Source of the DNA: Zoogloea sp041908905
GTDB taxonomy: Bacteria > Pseudomonadota > Gammaproteobacteria > Burkholderiales > Rhodocyclaceae
Direction of reading: 5' to 3'
Assembly: GCF_041908905.1 (NCBI RefSeq)
Contig: NZ_JAYREK010000001.1
Coordinates: 248,001 to 312,000 of the forward strand
DNA: 64,000 nucleotides
The notes under the pieces: model-generated
What the model was told of the DNA's origin: nothing
Seen by the model: the letters and a program-made list of their open reading frames with translations, nothing else
Database searches by the model: none
Shown: positions 1-8,273 of the stretch, piece by piece
Layout: the number at the start of each line of letters is the position of its first letter
Position numbering within the stretch: the first letter of the stretch is position 1
Program-made: the position numbers and the translations under genes

Positions 1-8
1 ACCTGCAA

Positions 9-36
9 GCGTGTCCGGAATTTTGTGTAAACGGGG
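9..36. repeat. Candidate terminal inverted repeat of the IS256-type remnant
   Basis: The bases just beyond the transposase stop codon begin gcgtgtccggaattttgtg and continue for about ten more. IS256-family elements end in a repeat of about 25 bp at this distance from the transposase end. The partner repeat cannot be seen because the other end of the element is missing. The assignment rests on position only. Confidence 0.4.
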
Positions 37-42
37 TTTGGG

Positions 43-322
43 TTAAAGCGTGTTCATCCGGTCTTCGAACTGCATGCTAAAGCGAGTCAGCGCGGCCTTC
101 CAATCCCGGATGGGCATCGTCCATTTCCGGCTGATGTTGCGCAGCGCCAGGTAGAACAGTTTGAGCAGCGCGTCATCGCTCGGAAACGAGCCTCGGTTCT
201 TGGTGATCTTGCGCAGGCTCATGTTCACCGACTCGATCGCGTTAGTCGTGTAAATAACCTTGCGGATCTCCGGCGGGTAGTCGAAGAACGGGATGATTCT
301 CGGCCAGTTACGGCGCCAGGAC
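43..322 (-). pseudogene. IS256-family (mutator) transposase, 3' fragment
   Basis: About 92 codons of the C-terminal end of an IS256-family DDE transposase remain. The recognisable block reads SWRRNWPRIIPFFDYPPEIR, followed by the family hallmark IYTTNAIESVN and a complete C-terminus ending in DRMNTL. In the family this region carries the last catalytic Glu, in the NAIES motif; the two catalytic Asp residues would lie in the missing N-terminal three quarters. The reading frame stays open to about 322, then meets a stop and unrelated sequence that leads to a terminator and tRNA-Gly. It is therefore a decayed insertion that cannot move by itself. Confidence 0.85.
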
Positions 323-381
323 TAGCTTGATGAATCTAGGCTACGCTCTACCCCCCTCCGACCAGATATCGACCAGACAAC

Positions 382-414
382 AAAAAGGCCAACCTCTCGA
401 GGTTGGCCTTTTTG
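382..414. terminator. Strong hairpin terminator, probably bidirectional
   Basis: An almost perfect inverted repeat, aaaaaggccaacctc then gaggttggccttttt, has runs of A on one side and T on the other, so it can stop transcription in both directions. It lies just downstream of tRNA-Gly, which reads leftward, so it is most simply the tRNA terminator. It also insulates the tRNA from the transposase remnant. Confidence 0.85.
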
Positions 415-446
415 CTTGCAGATCAACAACCTGCCGGAATTCGATG

Positions 447-520
447 TGGAGCGGGCGATGGGAATCGAACCCACGGCATCAGCTTGGGAAGCTGAGGTAT
501 TACCATTATACGACGCCCGC
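447..520 (-). tRNA. tRNA-Gly (anticodon CCC)
   Basis: Read on the minus strand, the sequence folds as a complete cloverleaf. The acceptor arms are GCGGGCG and CGCCCGC and the T-loop reads GTTCGATTC. The anticodon stem TCAGC/GCTGA encloses the loop TTCCCAA, which gives anticodon CCC. The discriminator T is followed by an encoded CCA, giving 74 nt with CCA. A strong terminator follows at 382-414. This minor glycine tRNA reads GGG codons. Confidence 0.95.
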
Positions 521-612
521 TCTGGAAGGCCGGATTGTACGCACAGCGGGGGCGGAGGGCAACCGGGAGGCGTGGTAAACTCGACGCCCACGTGTTTTTT
601 GCTGGCGATGCC

Positions 613-855
613 ATGTCTTCTGCTGCGTCCACTTCCGTGTCCATGTCCGCGTCCCTTTCGCTCACGATCAACGGCGAGGCTCGCGCCCTCGCGGCGCCGG
701 CAACGGTGGCCTCGCTGCTCGAATCGATGGGCCTGGCGGGCAAGCGGGTGGCTGTCGAGCGCAACGGCGACATCGTGCCCCGCGGGCTGCACGCCACCAC
801 GGCACTGGCCGACGGCGACCGGCTGGAGATCGTGGTCGCGGTGGGCGGCGGCTGA
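613..855 (+). CDS. thiS: Sulfur carrier protein ThiS
   Basis: ThiS is the small ubiquitin-fold protein that carries sulfur as a C-terminal thiocarboxylate for thiazole ring formation in thiamine synthesis. The essential C-terminal Gly-Gly is present in the ending VAVGGG, and the core SLTINGEARAL is typical. From the ATG at 613 the product is 80 aa. An internal ATG at 643 would give 70 aa, closer to the usual 65-66, so the start is uncertain. thiG follows 48 bp downstream, as in many betaproteobacteria. No TPP riboswitch was seen in the short upstream gap. Confidence 0.9.
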   Translation: MSSAASTSVSMSASLSLTINGEARALAAPATVASLLESMGLAGKRVAVERNGDIVPRGLHATTALADGDRLEIVVAVGGG

Positions 856-903
856 GGCCGGCGCCACGTTCCCGATCAACCCCTCATTTTTACAGGCGCT
901 TCG

Positions 904-1689
904 ATGGACGATTTGCTGACGATTGCAGGCAAGAGCTATTCCTCCCGGCTGCTGGTGGGCACGGGCAAGTACAAGGATTTCGCCGAGACCCGGGCGGCCA
1001 TCGACGCGAGCGGCGCCCAGATCGTGACGGTGGCGATCCGCCGCACCAACATCGGCCAGGACCCGAACGCGCCCAGCCTGCTCGACGCGCTGCCGCCGTC
1101 CCAATTCACCTACCTGCCCAACACCGCCGGCTGCTACACCGCCGACGACGCGGTGCGCACCCTGCGCCTGGCCCGCGAGCTGCTCGACGACCACAAGCTG
1201 GTGAAGCTCGAGGTGCTGGGCGACCCGCACACCCTCTTCCCCAACATGCCCGAGACGCTGAAGGCGGCCGAGGTGCTGGTGAAGGAGGGCTTCGAGGTGA
1301 TGGTGTACTGCGCCGACGACCCGATCCAGGCCAAGATGCTCGAAGACATCGGCTGCGTGGCGGTGATGCCGCTGGCCTCGCTGATCGGCTCGGGGATGGG
1401 CATCCTCAACCCCTGGAACGTGCAGCTGGTGCGCGACGCGGTGAAGGTGCCGGTGCTGGTGGATGCCGGCGTGGGCACCGCGTCCGACGCCGCCATCGCC
1501 ATGGAGCTGGGCTGCGACGGGGTGCTGATGAACACCGCCATCGCCCTGGCCAAGGATCCGGTCAGGATGGCCGGCGCCATGAAGAAGGGCGTCGAGGCCG
1601 GCCGCGAGGCCTGGCTGGCCGGGCGGATGCCCAAGAAGTTCTACACCGCCAGCCCCAGCTCGCCAACCACCGGGCTGATCGGCAGCTGA
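904..1689 (+). CDS. thiG: Thiazole synthase ThiG
   Basis: This enzyme condenses deoxyxylulose 5-phosphate, dehydroglycine and ThiS-thiocarboxylate into the thiazole phosphate of thiamine. The 261-aa protein has the full TIM-barrel length. Visible family features are LLVGTGKYKDF near residue 17, the Schiff-base lysine region VKLEVLGD (Lys near residue 101), and phosphate-binding stretches SLIGSGMGI and DAGVGTASDA. It directly follows thiS in the same direction and is probably co-transcribed with it. Confidence 0.97.
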   Translation: MDDLLTIAGKSYSSRLLVGTGKYKDFAETRAAIDASGAQIVTVAIRRTNIGQDPNAPSLLDALPPSQFTYLPNTAGCYTADDAVRTLRLARELLDDHKLVKLEVLGDPHTLFPNMPETLKAAEVLVKEGFEVMVYCADDPIQAKMLEDIGCVAVMPLASLIGSGMGILNPWNVQLVRDAVKVPVLVDAGVGTASDAAIAMELGCDGVLMNTAIALAKDPVRMAGAMKKGVEAGREAWLAGRMPKKFYTASPSSPTTGLIGS

Positions 1690-1774
1690 GCGCGGCCGGG
1701 GCGGCCTCGGGCCTGCCCCTTCACCCCCATTCTCCACGGCGCGCCATGCGCCGTGCTTGTTTTACGGACTTGCC

Positions 1775-2512
1775 ATGACTGACCAACAACAGCCCGCCGC
1801 CACCCCGGAGCAGCCCCCCCAGGAGCAGGCCACCTCCGGCCGCCTCACCTCCCAGTCGATCCGCAGCTTCGTGCTGCGCCAGGGCCGCATGTCGGAGGCG
1901 CAGCACCGTTTTCTGGACGAGATGATGCCCAAGGTCGGCGTGGCCTACCGCCCCGAGCCGGTGGATCTGAACGAGGTGTTCGGCCGCCGGGCGCCACACA
2001 TCGTCGAGATCGGTTTCGGGATGGGCCAGTCCACCGCGGTGATCGCCCAGGCCCGGCCGGACGAGGACTTTCTCGGCATCGAGGTGCATGCGCCGGGTGT
2101 CGGCAGCCTGTGCAAGCTGATCGACGAGGGCGGCATCGGCAACCTGCGCATCGTCCAGCACGACGCGGTCGAGGTGCTACGCGACATGATCCCCGAGGGC
2201 TCGCTGGCCGGCGTGCACATCTACTTCCCCGATCCCTGGCCCAAGAAGCGCCACCACAAGCGCCGGCTGGTGCAGGGGCCCTTCGTGAAGCTGATCGCCT
2301 CGCGCCTGGCCCCCGGCGGCTACCTGCACTGCGCCACCGACTGGGAGGAATACGCCCAGCAGATGCTGGAGGTGCTGTCGGCCGAGCCGCTGCTCGCCAA
2401 CACCGCCGACGGCTACGCCCCCAAGCCCGACTACCGCCCCCTCACCAAGTTCGAGAACCGCGGCATCAAGCTCGGCCACGGGGTGTGGGATCTGGTCTTC
2501 AAGCGGGTCTGA
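1775..2512 (+). CDS. trmB: tRNA (guanine-N7)-methyltransferase TrmB
   Basis: TrmB uses SAM to form m7G46 in the variable loop of tRNAs. The Rossmann SAM site EIGFGMGQST lies near residue 75, and the diagnostic motif YFPDPWPKKRHHKRR is complete. A TTG lies 18 bp upstream in frame, but the ATG at 1775 gives a normal N-terminus and is preferred. The first 30 residues are Pro- and Gln-rich and probably disordered. A small membrane-protein gene begins 8 bp after the stop. Confidence 0.96.
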   Translation: MTDQQQPAATPEQPPQEQATSGRLTSQSIRSFVLRQGRMSEAQHRFLDEMMPKVGVAYRPEPVDLNEVFGRRAPHIVEIGFGMGQSTAVIAQARPDEDFLGIEVHAPGVGSLCKLIDEGGIGNLRIVQHDAVEVLRDMIPEGSLAGVHIYFPDPWPKKRHHKRRLVQGPFVKLIASRLAPGGYLHCATDWEEYAQQMLEVLSAEPLLANTADGYAPKPDYRPLTKFENRGIKLGHGVWDLVFKRV

Positions 2513-2520
2513 GGCGGCCG

Positions 2521-2751
2521 ATGGCACTCAAACGCCTCCCCGCCGGCGCCTGGCTGCTGGGCGTGCCGGGCCTGCTGTGCCTCGTCGCCGGGGCGCTGCT
2601 GCTGGCCGGCTTCGGGGCCGGGCTGCACCCGCTGCTGCAGGAATCCGGCGCCGGGCTGGTGCTGATCGTGTCGGGCGTCGCGCTGGTGGGCAGCGCGGCG
2701 TTTCCGCTGGTGCTGGCCGAGCTGGCGGCCAAGGACACGCCGCAGGGCTGA
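2521..2751 (+). CDS. Small two-helix membrane protein, unknown function
   Basis: The 76-aa product starts MALKRLPAG and has two hydrophobic segments, roughly residues 10-30 and 43-65, joined by a short loop. It has no catalytic motif or signal-peptide cleavage site that I can see. It begins 8 bp after trmB, so it is probably translated from the same mRNA. I do not recognise the family. Its size and start spacing support a real gene, although a longer reading frame runs through from inside trmB. Confidence 0.65.
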   Translation: MALKRLPAGAWLLGVPGLLCLVAGALLLAGFGAGLHPLLQESGAGLVLIVSGVALVGSAAFPLVLAELAAKDTPQG

Positions 2752-2767
2752 GCCCCGGCGCTCCGGG

Positions 2768-3949
2768 CTAGGCCCGCCCGAGGCGGGGAATCCACCCCCA
2801 CGCGATGGCCGCCACGGCCACGCTCCAGCCGCCCACGCCCAGCACCATCGGCAGCGCCGTGCCGTCCATCAGGGCGCCCACCAGGCTGCCCGACGCAAAC
2901 GCAAACAGCATCATCAGGCAACCCGACAGCGCCGCCGCGGCCCCGGCCACCTTGGGAAAGGGCGCCACCGCACCGCTCTGTCCGCAGGGCTGGTTGATGC
3001 CGTGGCCGACGTTGAAGATGCAGGCCGGGATCAGGATCGCCCACACGTTGGCCACCCCGGCCAGCGCCAGCCCGGCCATCAGCCCGCCGCCACCCACGCT
3101 GAGCAGCCCGCCGACCCGCAGCGCGCGCACCACGCCGCCATGCAGGATCAGGTAGCGGCACAGCACCGTGCCCTTGATGTAGAAGATCATCATCACCAGC
3201 AGCACCAGGCCGTAGTAGCGCGGCGCGACACCGAGAATGCGGATGAACACGTAGGACGAGGCGGACAAGAAACAGAACAGCCCGCCAAACGAGCACGCAC
3301 TGAGCAGCGCAAAGGCCCAGAAGCTGCCGTTGCCGACGATGCCGCCGGCGGTCCGGGCCAGCACCCGCGGGCGCAGGGCGGCGGCGTCGCGCACCGGCAG
3401 GGTCTCCTGGAAATAGCGGGCCACCACGTACAGGATGAGCGCGCCCAGCACCACCAGCGCGAACAGCGTGGCGCGCCAGCCGAAGGCCTCGGCGATCAGC
3501 CCGCCGGCAAAGGGGCCGAGGCAGGCGCTGAAGCCCAGGCCGGTGAGGCCCTTGCTCATCGCCCGGGCGCCCTCGGTGGGCGAGAAGCAGTCGCGCACGA
3601 TGGCCCGCGCGCACACCGTGCCGGCGCCCATGAACGCCCCCTGCAGCGCCCGCCACAGCACCAGCGCCTCGATGGAGCCGGCCAGCACGCTGCCGAGGGC
3701 CGCAAGCACATAGCCCGTCAGCCCGGCCAGCAGCACCGGGCGCCGCCCGAAGCGGTCGGACAGCGGCCCCCACACGAGCTGCGACACGCCGAAGGCCAGC
3801 AGCAGCGCGGTGAGGCTGAGCTGGGCGCGGGGCAGCGTGGTGCCCAGGCTGTCGGTGAGGGCGGGCAGCGCCGGCAGGTAGAGGTCGGAGGTGAGCGGCT
3901 GCATGCCCAGCAGCAGCGACAGGATCAGGATGATCAGCGGTGGCGTCAT
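2768..3949 (-). CDS. Bcr/CflA-type MFS drug exporter
   Basis: A 12-helix major facilitator protein of 393 aa, resembling the Bcr/CflA (DHA1) multidrug efflux group. The signature SDLYLPALPAL follows the first helix, and the loop 2-3 motif WGPLSDRFGRRPVLL is complete. These proteins export drugs such as bicyclomycin and chloramphenicol, and some export sulfonamides or cysteine by proton antiport. The start at MTPPLIIL is chosen because the preceding 13 in-frame residues are Arg-rich and precede a natural membrane start. It is convergent with the trmB group. Confidence 0.9.
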   Translation of the reverse strand: MTPPLIILILSLLLGMQPLTSDLYLPALPALTDSLGTTLPRAQLSLTALLLAFGVSQLVWGPLSDRFGRRPVLLAGLTGYVLAALGSVLAGSIEALVLWRALQGAFMGAGTVCARAIVRDCFSPTEGARAMSKGLTGLGFSACLGPFAGGLIAEAFGWRATLFALVVLGALILYVVARYFQETLPVRDAAALRPRVLARTAGGIVGNGSFWAFALLSACSFGGLFCFLSASSYVFIRILGVAPRYYGLVLLVMMIFYIKGTVLCRYLILHGGVVRALRVGGLLSVGGGGLMAGLALAGVANVWAILIPACIFNVGHGINQPCGQSGAVAPFPKVAGAAAALSGCLMMLFAFASGSLVGALMDGTALPMVLGVGGWSVAVAAIAWGWIPRLGRA

Positions 3950-4016
3950 GGTCGGGGGCAAACGGTGAATCCGGCGCCGCACGGGCAAGGCCGGGCGGCG
4001 GGAAGCGGGCCCGCCC

Positions 4017-5024
4017 TTACTCCTCCAGCAGCATCTGGCGGAGCTTGGCCGGGATGTTGGAGAGCACCAGGGTGTTGCTCTCCTTGTCGTAGTGCACGCT
4101 GCCGCCGCGCAGGCTGCTGCGCTCGAACTCCAGCTTCCAGTCGGCGGCGGCGGCCTTGAAGCGGATCAGCGGGCGCAGGGCGCGCTTGTCGGGCACGAAG
4201 CCGGTGGCGAGGTCGAGGGCCTCGTCCTGCAGGGTCTCGGCGAGGCGGGCCGGGGCGTCGGGGAAGATCTGCTCGGCCACCGTCTTGAGGGTGAGCGGGT
4301 CGCCGCGCTCGCCCATCTCTTCGAGCACCAGGTGGGCGCGCTCCATCAACTCGTCGCGCTGGGGCGCCTCGAGCTGCTGGGTTTCGGCGAAGTGGTTGAT
4401 GGTCTCGACGAGCTTCTTGGTTTCCTTGAGGGCGATCACCACGTCGGTGCAGCCCAGGAAACGCTTGAACCATTCGGCCACGCCGCCGCGGCCCTTGAGG
4501 AAGCTGATGTAGCGCTCGGCGCCGGCCTGCCAGGCGCTGATGTCGATGCGCCCGGCCACCTGCAGCCCGGCCATGTCGAGGTGCGGGCTGTCGTGGATGC
4601 CAAGGCCCTCGCCGATCACCGTACCGAGGGTCTCCTGCAGCAGGGCCACGTACAGGCAGTCGGCGCCGAACACGGTGGCGCGGGCGAACAGCACGAAGCC
4701 GCCCTCCTCCACCTTGTCCTCTTCGATGCGTTGCTGCAGGTGGGCGAGCATCTCGCGGGACAGGCCGGCAAAGTCGAGGCTACCCTCGATGGCGTGGGCA
4801 CGCACCCAGCGGGGCATCGGAAAGTTGGCCTCGTCCCGCTCGAAATGCCCGAAGCCCTTGCCCGGCCGCTCGGCAAGCGCGCGGCACACGCGCTCCATGA
4901 GGCGGGCGGCGGCATCGTCGAGGGGGTTGGCCTCGGGCCGCTGCTCGACCCGCGACGGCCCGCCGTCACCGGCGATCAGGCGATGGATGACGAGGTGGGA
5001 GATGGCGTGGGTGGCCTGGCTCAT
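4017..5024 (-). CDS. Nucleoid-associated protein, YejK/NdpA family
   Basis: The 335-aa product matches the YejK (NdpA) family of 37-kDa nucleoid-associated proteins in length and layout. Visible features are the N-terminal AISHLVIHRLIAG, the central segment FVLFARATVFGADCLYVALL and the conserved FKRFLGCTDVV block in the middle. Family members bind DNA in the nucleoid of many proteobacteria; their exact role is poorly defined. The C-terminal part (SSLRGGSVHYDKESNTLVL) is also family-like. No operon partner is evident. Confidence 0.88.
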   Translation of the reverse strand: MSQATHAISHLVIHRLIAGDGGPSRVEQRPEANPLDDAAARLMERVCRALAERPGKGFGHFERDEANFPMPRWVRAHAIEGSLDFAGLSREMLAHLQQRIEEDKVEEGGFVLFARATVFGADCLYVALLQETLGTVIGEGLGIHDSPHLDMAGLQVAGRIDISAWQAGAERYISFLKGRGGVAEWFKRFLGCTDVVIALKETKKLVETINHFAETQQLEAPQRDELMERAHLVLEEMGERGDPLTLKTVAEQIFPDAPARLAETLQDEALDLATGFVPDKRALRPLIRFKAAAADWKLEFERSSLRGGSVHYDKESNTLVLSNIPAKLRQMLLEE

Positions 5025-5123
5025 GGCGGTAGGTCCAGAAAATCGAAGGGCGGGATTCTCTCACGGCAGCCGCCAAGGAAACGCAGGGCCGCCCCAAGTT
5101 TCCTTGCTCCCCCCTGGGGGCGT

Positions 5124-5336
5124 TCAGAACCTCATCTTCCTGCGGTTGCCCGGCAGTTGCTGGAGCTGGGCACGGCGCAGCTGGCCGGCCGACAGGGGCT
5201 TGCCGGCCGGCGCCGGGTTGGCCGCGGCGAGCTCGGGCGGGATGTTGGCCCCCACGCCCCGCGGGCAGAAGCCGGTGGTGGCGCAGGTGCAATTGACACA
5301 GGGTTTGCGGCCCGGACGGGCGGCGGCGTTGCTCAT
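5124..5336 (-). CDS. Small Cys-motif protein, unknown function
   Basis: The 70-aa product starts MSNAAARPGRKP and carries a compact cysteine cluster, CVNCTCATTGFC, near residue 13, followed by a Pro/Ala-rich tail and a basic C-terminus. The cluster could bind a metal or be redox-active, but the pattern does not match a zinc-ribbon I know. The start lies 13 bp after the stop of dgkA, consistent with co-transcription. I do not recognise the family. Confidence 0.55.
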   Translation of the reverse strand: MSNAAARPGRKPCVNCTCATTGFCPRGVGANIPPELAAANPAPAGKPLSAGQLRRAQLQQLPGNRRKMRF

Positions 5337-5349
5337 GGCAAGAGTCTCT

Positions 5350-5721
5350 TCAGGCAAACAGCACCAGCCCCCACACGGCCACGACATTGACGAGGGCGAC
5401 GAAGACCGCCGCGCTGCCGATGTCCTTGGCGCGCTTGGCCAGGTGGTGCTGGTCAAGGGAGATCCGGTCGACGGTGGCTTCGAGGCCGGAGTTGAGGAGC
5501 TCGATGATGATCACCAGCAGCACGCTGGCGATCATCAGCGCCTTGCCGGTGCCGCTGGCCGGCAGCCACAGGGCCAGCGGGATCAGCAGCGCGGCGAGGC
5601 GCAGCTCCTGGCGGAAGGCGTCTTCGTTGCGGTAGGCGGCGGCCAGGCCGGCCATCGAGTAGAAGAAGGCGTTGCGCAGGCGGGTCAGGCCGGTCTTGCC
5701 TTTGAAGGGGCTCTCGTTCAT
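5350..5721 (-). CDS. dgkA: Diacylglycerol kinase DgkA
   Basis: A small integral-membrane kinase of 123 aa that phosphorylates diacylglycerol to phosphatidate, recycling lipid released by envelope glycan synthesis. Three hydrophobic helices are visible. The family block SGLEATVDRI, with its essential glutamate and the following AKRAKDIGSAAVF, is intact. The ATG at MNESPFKG is preferred to an in-frame start 24 bp upstream. It probably forms an operon with the hydrolase gene upstream and the small Cys-motif gene downstream. Confidence 0.94.
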   Translation of the reverse strand: MNESPFKGKTGLTRLRNAFFYSMAGLAAAYRNEDAFRQELRLAALLIPLALWLPASGTGKALMIASVLLVIIIELLNSGLEATVDRISLDQHHLAKRAKDIGSAAVFVALVNVVAVWGLVLFA

Positions 5722-5741
5722 GGGCACGCAGCCTGACCGCC

Positions 5742-6539
5742 TCAAATGACAAGGATGTGATCGAGGCCGGCGACGAACTCCCGCACCAGCGCCGCAAACA
5801 GCGCCGGCTCCTCGAAGGGCGCCAGGTGGCCGGCGTCGATCTCGCGATACACCCCGGCCGGCAGGCGCTCGGCCATCCGGCGCACCACCAGCGGCGCGGA
5901 CACCTTGTCGTGGGTGCCGGCGATCGCCAGCGCCGGCACCGGAATGCGGGCCAGCGCCGCGCGCTGGTCGAAGCCCACCACCGCGCGCAGGGCGTGGCGG
6001 TAGCTGTCGGGAGGAACCCTGGCCATCAGGCCCACCGCGTCGTGCACCAGCTCGGGATCGCCGCCGGGGCCGACCATGCCGGGGATGAGGTCGATGGCCA
6101 GCTCACGCATGCCGGCGCCTTCGTCCAGCGGGCCGAGGCGCTCGGCCAGGAAGGCCTGCTGCAGCGGGCCCGCGCTGGCGCCGAAGGCCGGCGTGCAGCA
6201 GGCCAGCACCAGCCCGGCGACCCGCCCGGGGTGCTGGGCTGCGGTCTGCAGCGCAACCATCCCGCCCATGCTGTGGCCGACCAGCACCGCGCGCTCGAGG
6301 CCGGCCGCGTCGAGCAGCTCGACCAGCGCGTCGGCATAGGCGCCCATGCCCTCGGACGTGCCGGCCTCGAAGGGCTCGCTGGCGCCGTAGCCGGGCATGT
6401 CCCAGGCCAGGGCGCGCCAGCCGGGCAGCGCCAGGCGCGGCAGCAGGTCGAGGGCGCCATCGGCGCCGCCGCTGACCCCGTGCAGGAAGACCAGCCCGTG
6501 GTCGCCCTGGCCGTTCTCGATCCAGTGGGGCGTGATCAT
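5742..6539 (-). CDS. Alpha/beta hydrolase
   Basis: A 265-aa alpha/beta-hydrolase. The oxyanion segment VFLHGVSGG is near residue 15, the nucleophile elbow GHSMGG near 94, an acid in GTHDKVSAPL and a catalytic His in DAGHLAPFEEP near the C-terminus. The profile resembles 3-oxoadipate enol-lactonase or haloperoxidase-type esterases; the substrate cannot be read from sequence. It starts 23 bp after the stop of a flavin reductase gene in the same direction, which suggests the two act in one pathway, perhaps oxidative degradation of a carbonyl compound. Confidence 0.85.
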   Translation of the reverse strand: MITPHWIENGQGDHGLVFLHGVSGGADGALDLLPRLALPGWRALAWDMPGYGASEPFEAGTSEGMGAYADALVELLDAAGLERAVLVGHSMGGMVALQTAAQHPGRVAGLVLACCTPAFGASAGPLQQAFLAERLGPLDEGAGMRELAIDLIPGMVGPGGDPELVHDAVGLMARVPPDSYRHALRAVVGFDQRAALARIPVPALAIAGTHDKVSAPLVVRRMAERLPAGVYREIDAGHLAPFEEPALFAALVREFVAGLDHILVI

Positions 6540-6562
6540 CGGCACGCGCTCCCAGGCCAGGC

Positions 6563-7057
6563 TCAGTCGGCCAGGCGGCGGTAGGCGCCACCCTGGAAGA
6601 GCAGCGGCCGGCGTTCGGCGTCGCGCTCGAAGGCCAGCACCTCGCCGATGAACACCACGTGGTCGCCGCCGGGGTGGCGGGCGAACGGGCGGCACTGGAA
6701 GGTGGCGCAGCAGCCGGCCAGGAGCGGCACGCCGCCTTCGCCCTCGGTGAAGGCGAGGCCGGCGAACTTGTCCTCGCCGCGGCTGGCGAAGCGCTGGGAG
6801 ATGTCCTGCTGGTCCTCGGCGAGCACGTTGATCGCGTACACTGCGGCGTTCTCGAAGATCGGCACGCTGGGCAGGTGGCTGGACAGGCTCCACACCACCA
6901 GCGGCGGCGTCAGCGAGACGGAGTTGAAGGAACTCACCGTGAGCCCGATGGGTTCGCCGCCCGGCCCGCGGGCGGTGATCACCGTGACGCCGGTGGGGAA
7001 CATGCCCAGCGTGTCGCGGAAGGCGCGAACCGCCGGGTCGTTTTTGGAAACAGTCAT
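6563..7057 (-). CDS. Flavin reductase family protein (HpaC-like)
   Basis: The 164-aa product has the FMN-binding split-barrel pattern of two-component monooxygenase reductases: FRDTLGMFPTGVTVIT at the N-terminus, GLTVSSFNSVSLTPPLV near residue 45, and HPGGDHVVFIGEVLA near the end. Such proteins reduce FMN or FAD with NAD(P)H and pass it to a partner oxygenase. No oxygenase is adjacent, so the partner is unknown. The ATG at MTVSKND is preferred. It is divergent from mutY, whose start lies about 100 bp away. Confidence 0.88.
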   Translation of the reverse strand: MTVSKNDPAVRAFRDTLGMFPTGVTVITARGPGGEPIGLTVSSFNSVSLTPPLVVWSLSSHLPSVPIFENAAVYAINVLAEDQQDISQRFASRGEDKFAGLAFTEGEGGVPLLAGCCATFQCRPFARHPGGDHVVFIGEVLAFERDAERRPLLFQGGAYRRLAD

Positions 7058-7159
7058 GATGGGTGCGCTGCATCCGGCCACGATCGCAGGGCCGGACGTC
7101 TGTTCTGGGGCCGCAAATTATCGCCGCCCAGCCGCCCAGCGTCGAGAGGAACCGCCGCC

Positions 7160-8203
7160 TTGAGCCAATTTGCCGCCACCCTTGTCGAGTGGCAACGCCA
7201 CCACGGCCGCCACGACCTGCCCTGGCAGACCCGCGACGCCTACCGCGTGTGGCTGTCCGAGATCATGCTGCAGCAGACCCAGGTGGACACGGTGATCCCC
7301 TACTACGGGCGCTTCCTGGCCCGCTTCCCGGACCTGCCGAGCCTGGCCGCCGCGCCCGTGGAGGACGTGCTGGCCCTGTGGAGCGGCCTCGGCTACTACG
7401 CCCGCGCCCGCAACCTGCACAAGTGCGCCCAGGCGGTGATGAGCCGCCACGGCGGCGTGTTTCCGGCCGACCCGGCGCTGCTGGCCGAGCTGCCGGGCAT
7501 CGGCCGCTCCACCGCCGCGGCGATCAGCGCCTTCGTCTATGGCACGCGGGCGGCGATCCTCGACGGCAACGTCAAGCGGGTGCTGGCGCGGGCCTTCGGC
7601 ATCGAGGGCTTTCCGGGCACCCGCCAGGTGGAGCAGGCGATGTGGGCGCTGGCCGAGCGCCTGCTGCCCGAGCGCGACGTGGACATCTACACCCAGGCCC
7701 AGATGGACCTGGGCGCCACCGTGTGCACCCGCGGCCGGCCGGCCTGCGGGCGCTGCCCGCTGGCGGCAACCTGCGTGGCGCTGCGGGACGGGCGGGTGGC
7801 CGAGCTGCCGACCCCGCGCCCGAAGAAGGCGGTGCCGGAGCGCCGCGGCCGCTTCGTGGCGATCCTGGCCGGCGGCGCGGTGCTGCTCGAACGCCGCCCG
7901 CCGGCGGGCATCTGGGGCGGCCTGCAGAGCCTGCCCGAACTGCCCGAGGACGCCGATGCCGCCGAGTGGGTGGCGACCCGCTACGGGCTGGCGGTGGAGC
8001 GCGTGTCGCCGCTGCCGCCCTTCCGCCATGTGTTCACCCACTTCGCGCTGGATCTGCTGCCGGAAGCGGTGGAGGTGGCCGCGCCCACGCTGGCGGCCGG
8101 CGAGCCGGGTGCCGTCTGGCACAGGCTCGACCAGCTCGCCGACGCGGCGCTGCCGGCGCCGATCAGGAAGCTGCTGGAGCAGCTGGTGCAGGGCCGGCTG
8201 TAG
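7160..8203 (+). CDS. mutY: Adenine DNA glycosylase MutY
   Basis: MutY removes adenine mispaired with 8-oxoguanine. The 347-aa product shows HDLPWQTRDAYRVWLSEIML with the catalytic Glu, the helix-hairpin-helix LPGIGRSTAAAI, the catalytic Asp in ILDGNVKRVL, a 4Fe-4S loop of four Cys (C-x6-C-x2-C-x5-C) near residue 195, and a C-terminal NUDIX-like 8-oxoG recognition domain. No ATG fits the N-terminus. A TTG at 7160, 9 bp after a gagagga ribosome-binding sequence, gives MSQFAATL and matches the family start. Confidence 0.95.
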   Translation: MSQFAATLVEWQRHHGRHDLPWQTRDAYRVWLSEIMLQQTQVDTVIPYYGRFLARFPDLPSLAAAPVEDVLALWSGLGYYARARNLHKCAQAVMSRHGGVFPADPALLAELPGIGRSTAAAISAFVYGTRAAILDGNVKRVLARAFGIEGFPGTRQVEQAMWALAERLLPERDVDIYTQAQMDLGATVCTRGRPACGRCPLAATCVALRDGRVAELPTPRPKKAVPERRGRFVAILAGGAVLLERRPPAGIWGGLQSLPELPEDADAAEWVATRYGLAVERVSPLPPFRHVFTHFALDLLPEAVEVAAPTLAAGEPGAVWHRLDQLADAALPAPIRKLLEQLVQGRL

Positions 8204-8273
8204 GACGGGAAACGGACGGAACACCGCCCCGGCGTGCGCGCCGGCGGCGGGCAGGCGGATCGGCCGGGTACAG

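Noticed and set aside
521..612. TPP riboswitch before thiS
   Set aside because: The gap is too short and lacks the conserved CUGAGA and ACCUGAUC-like blocks.
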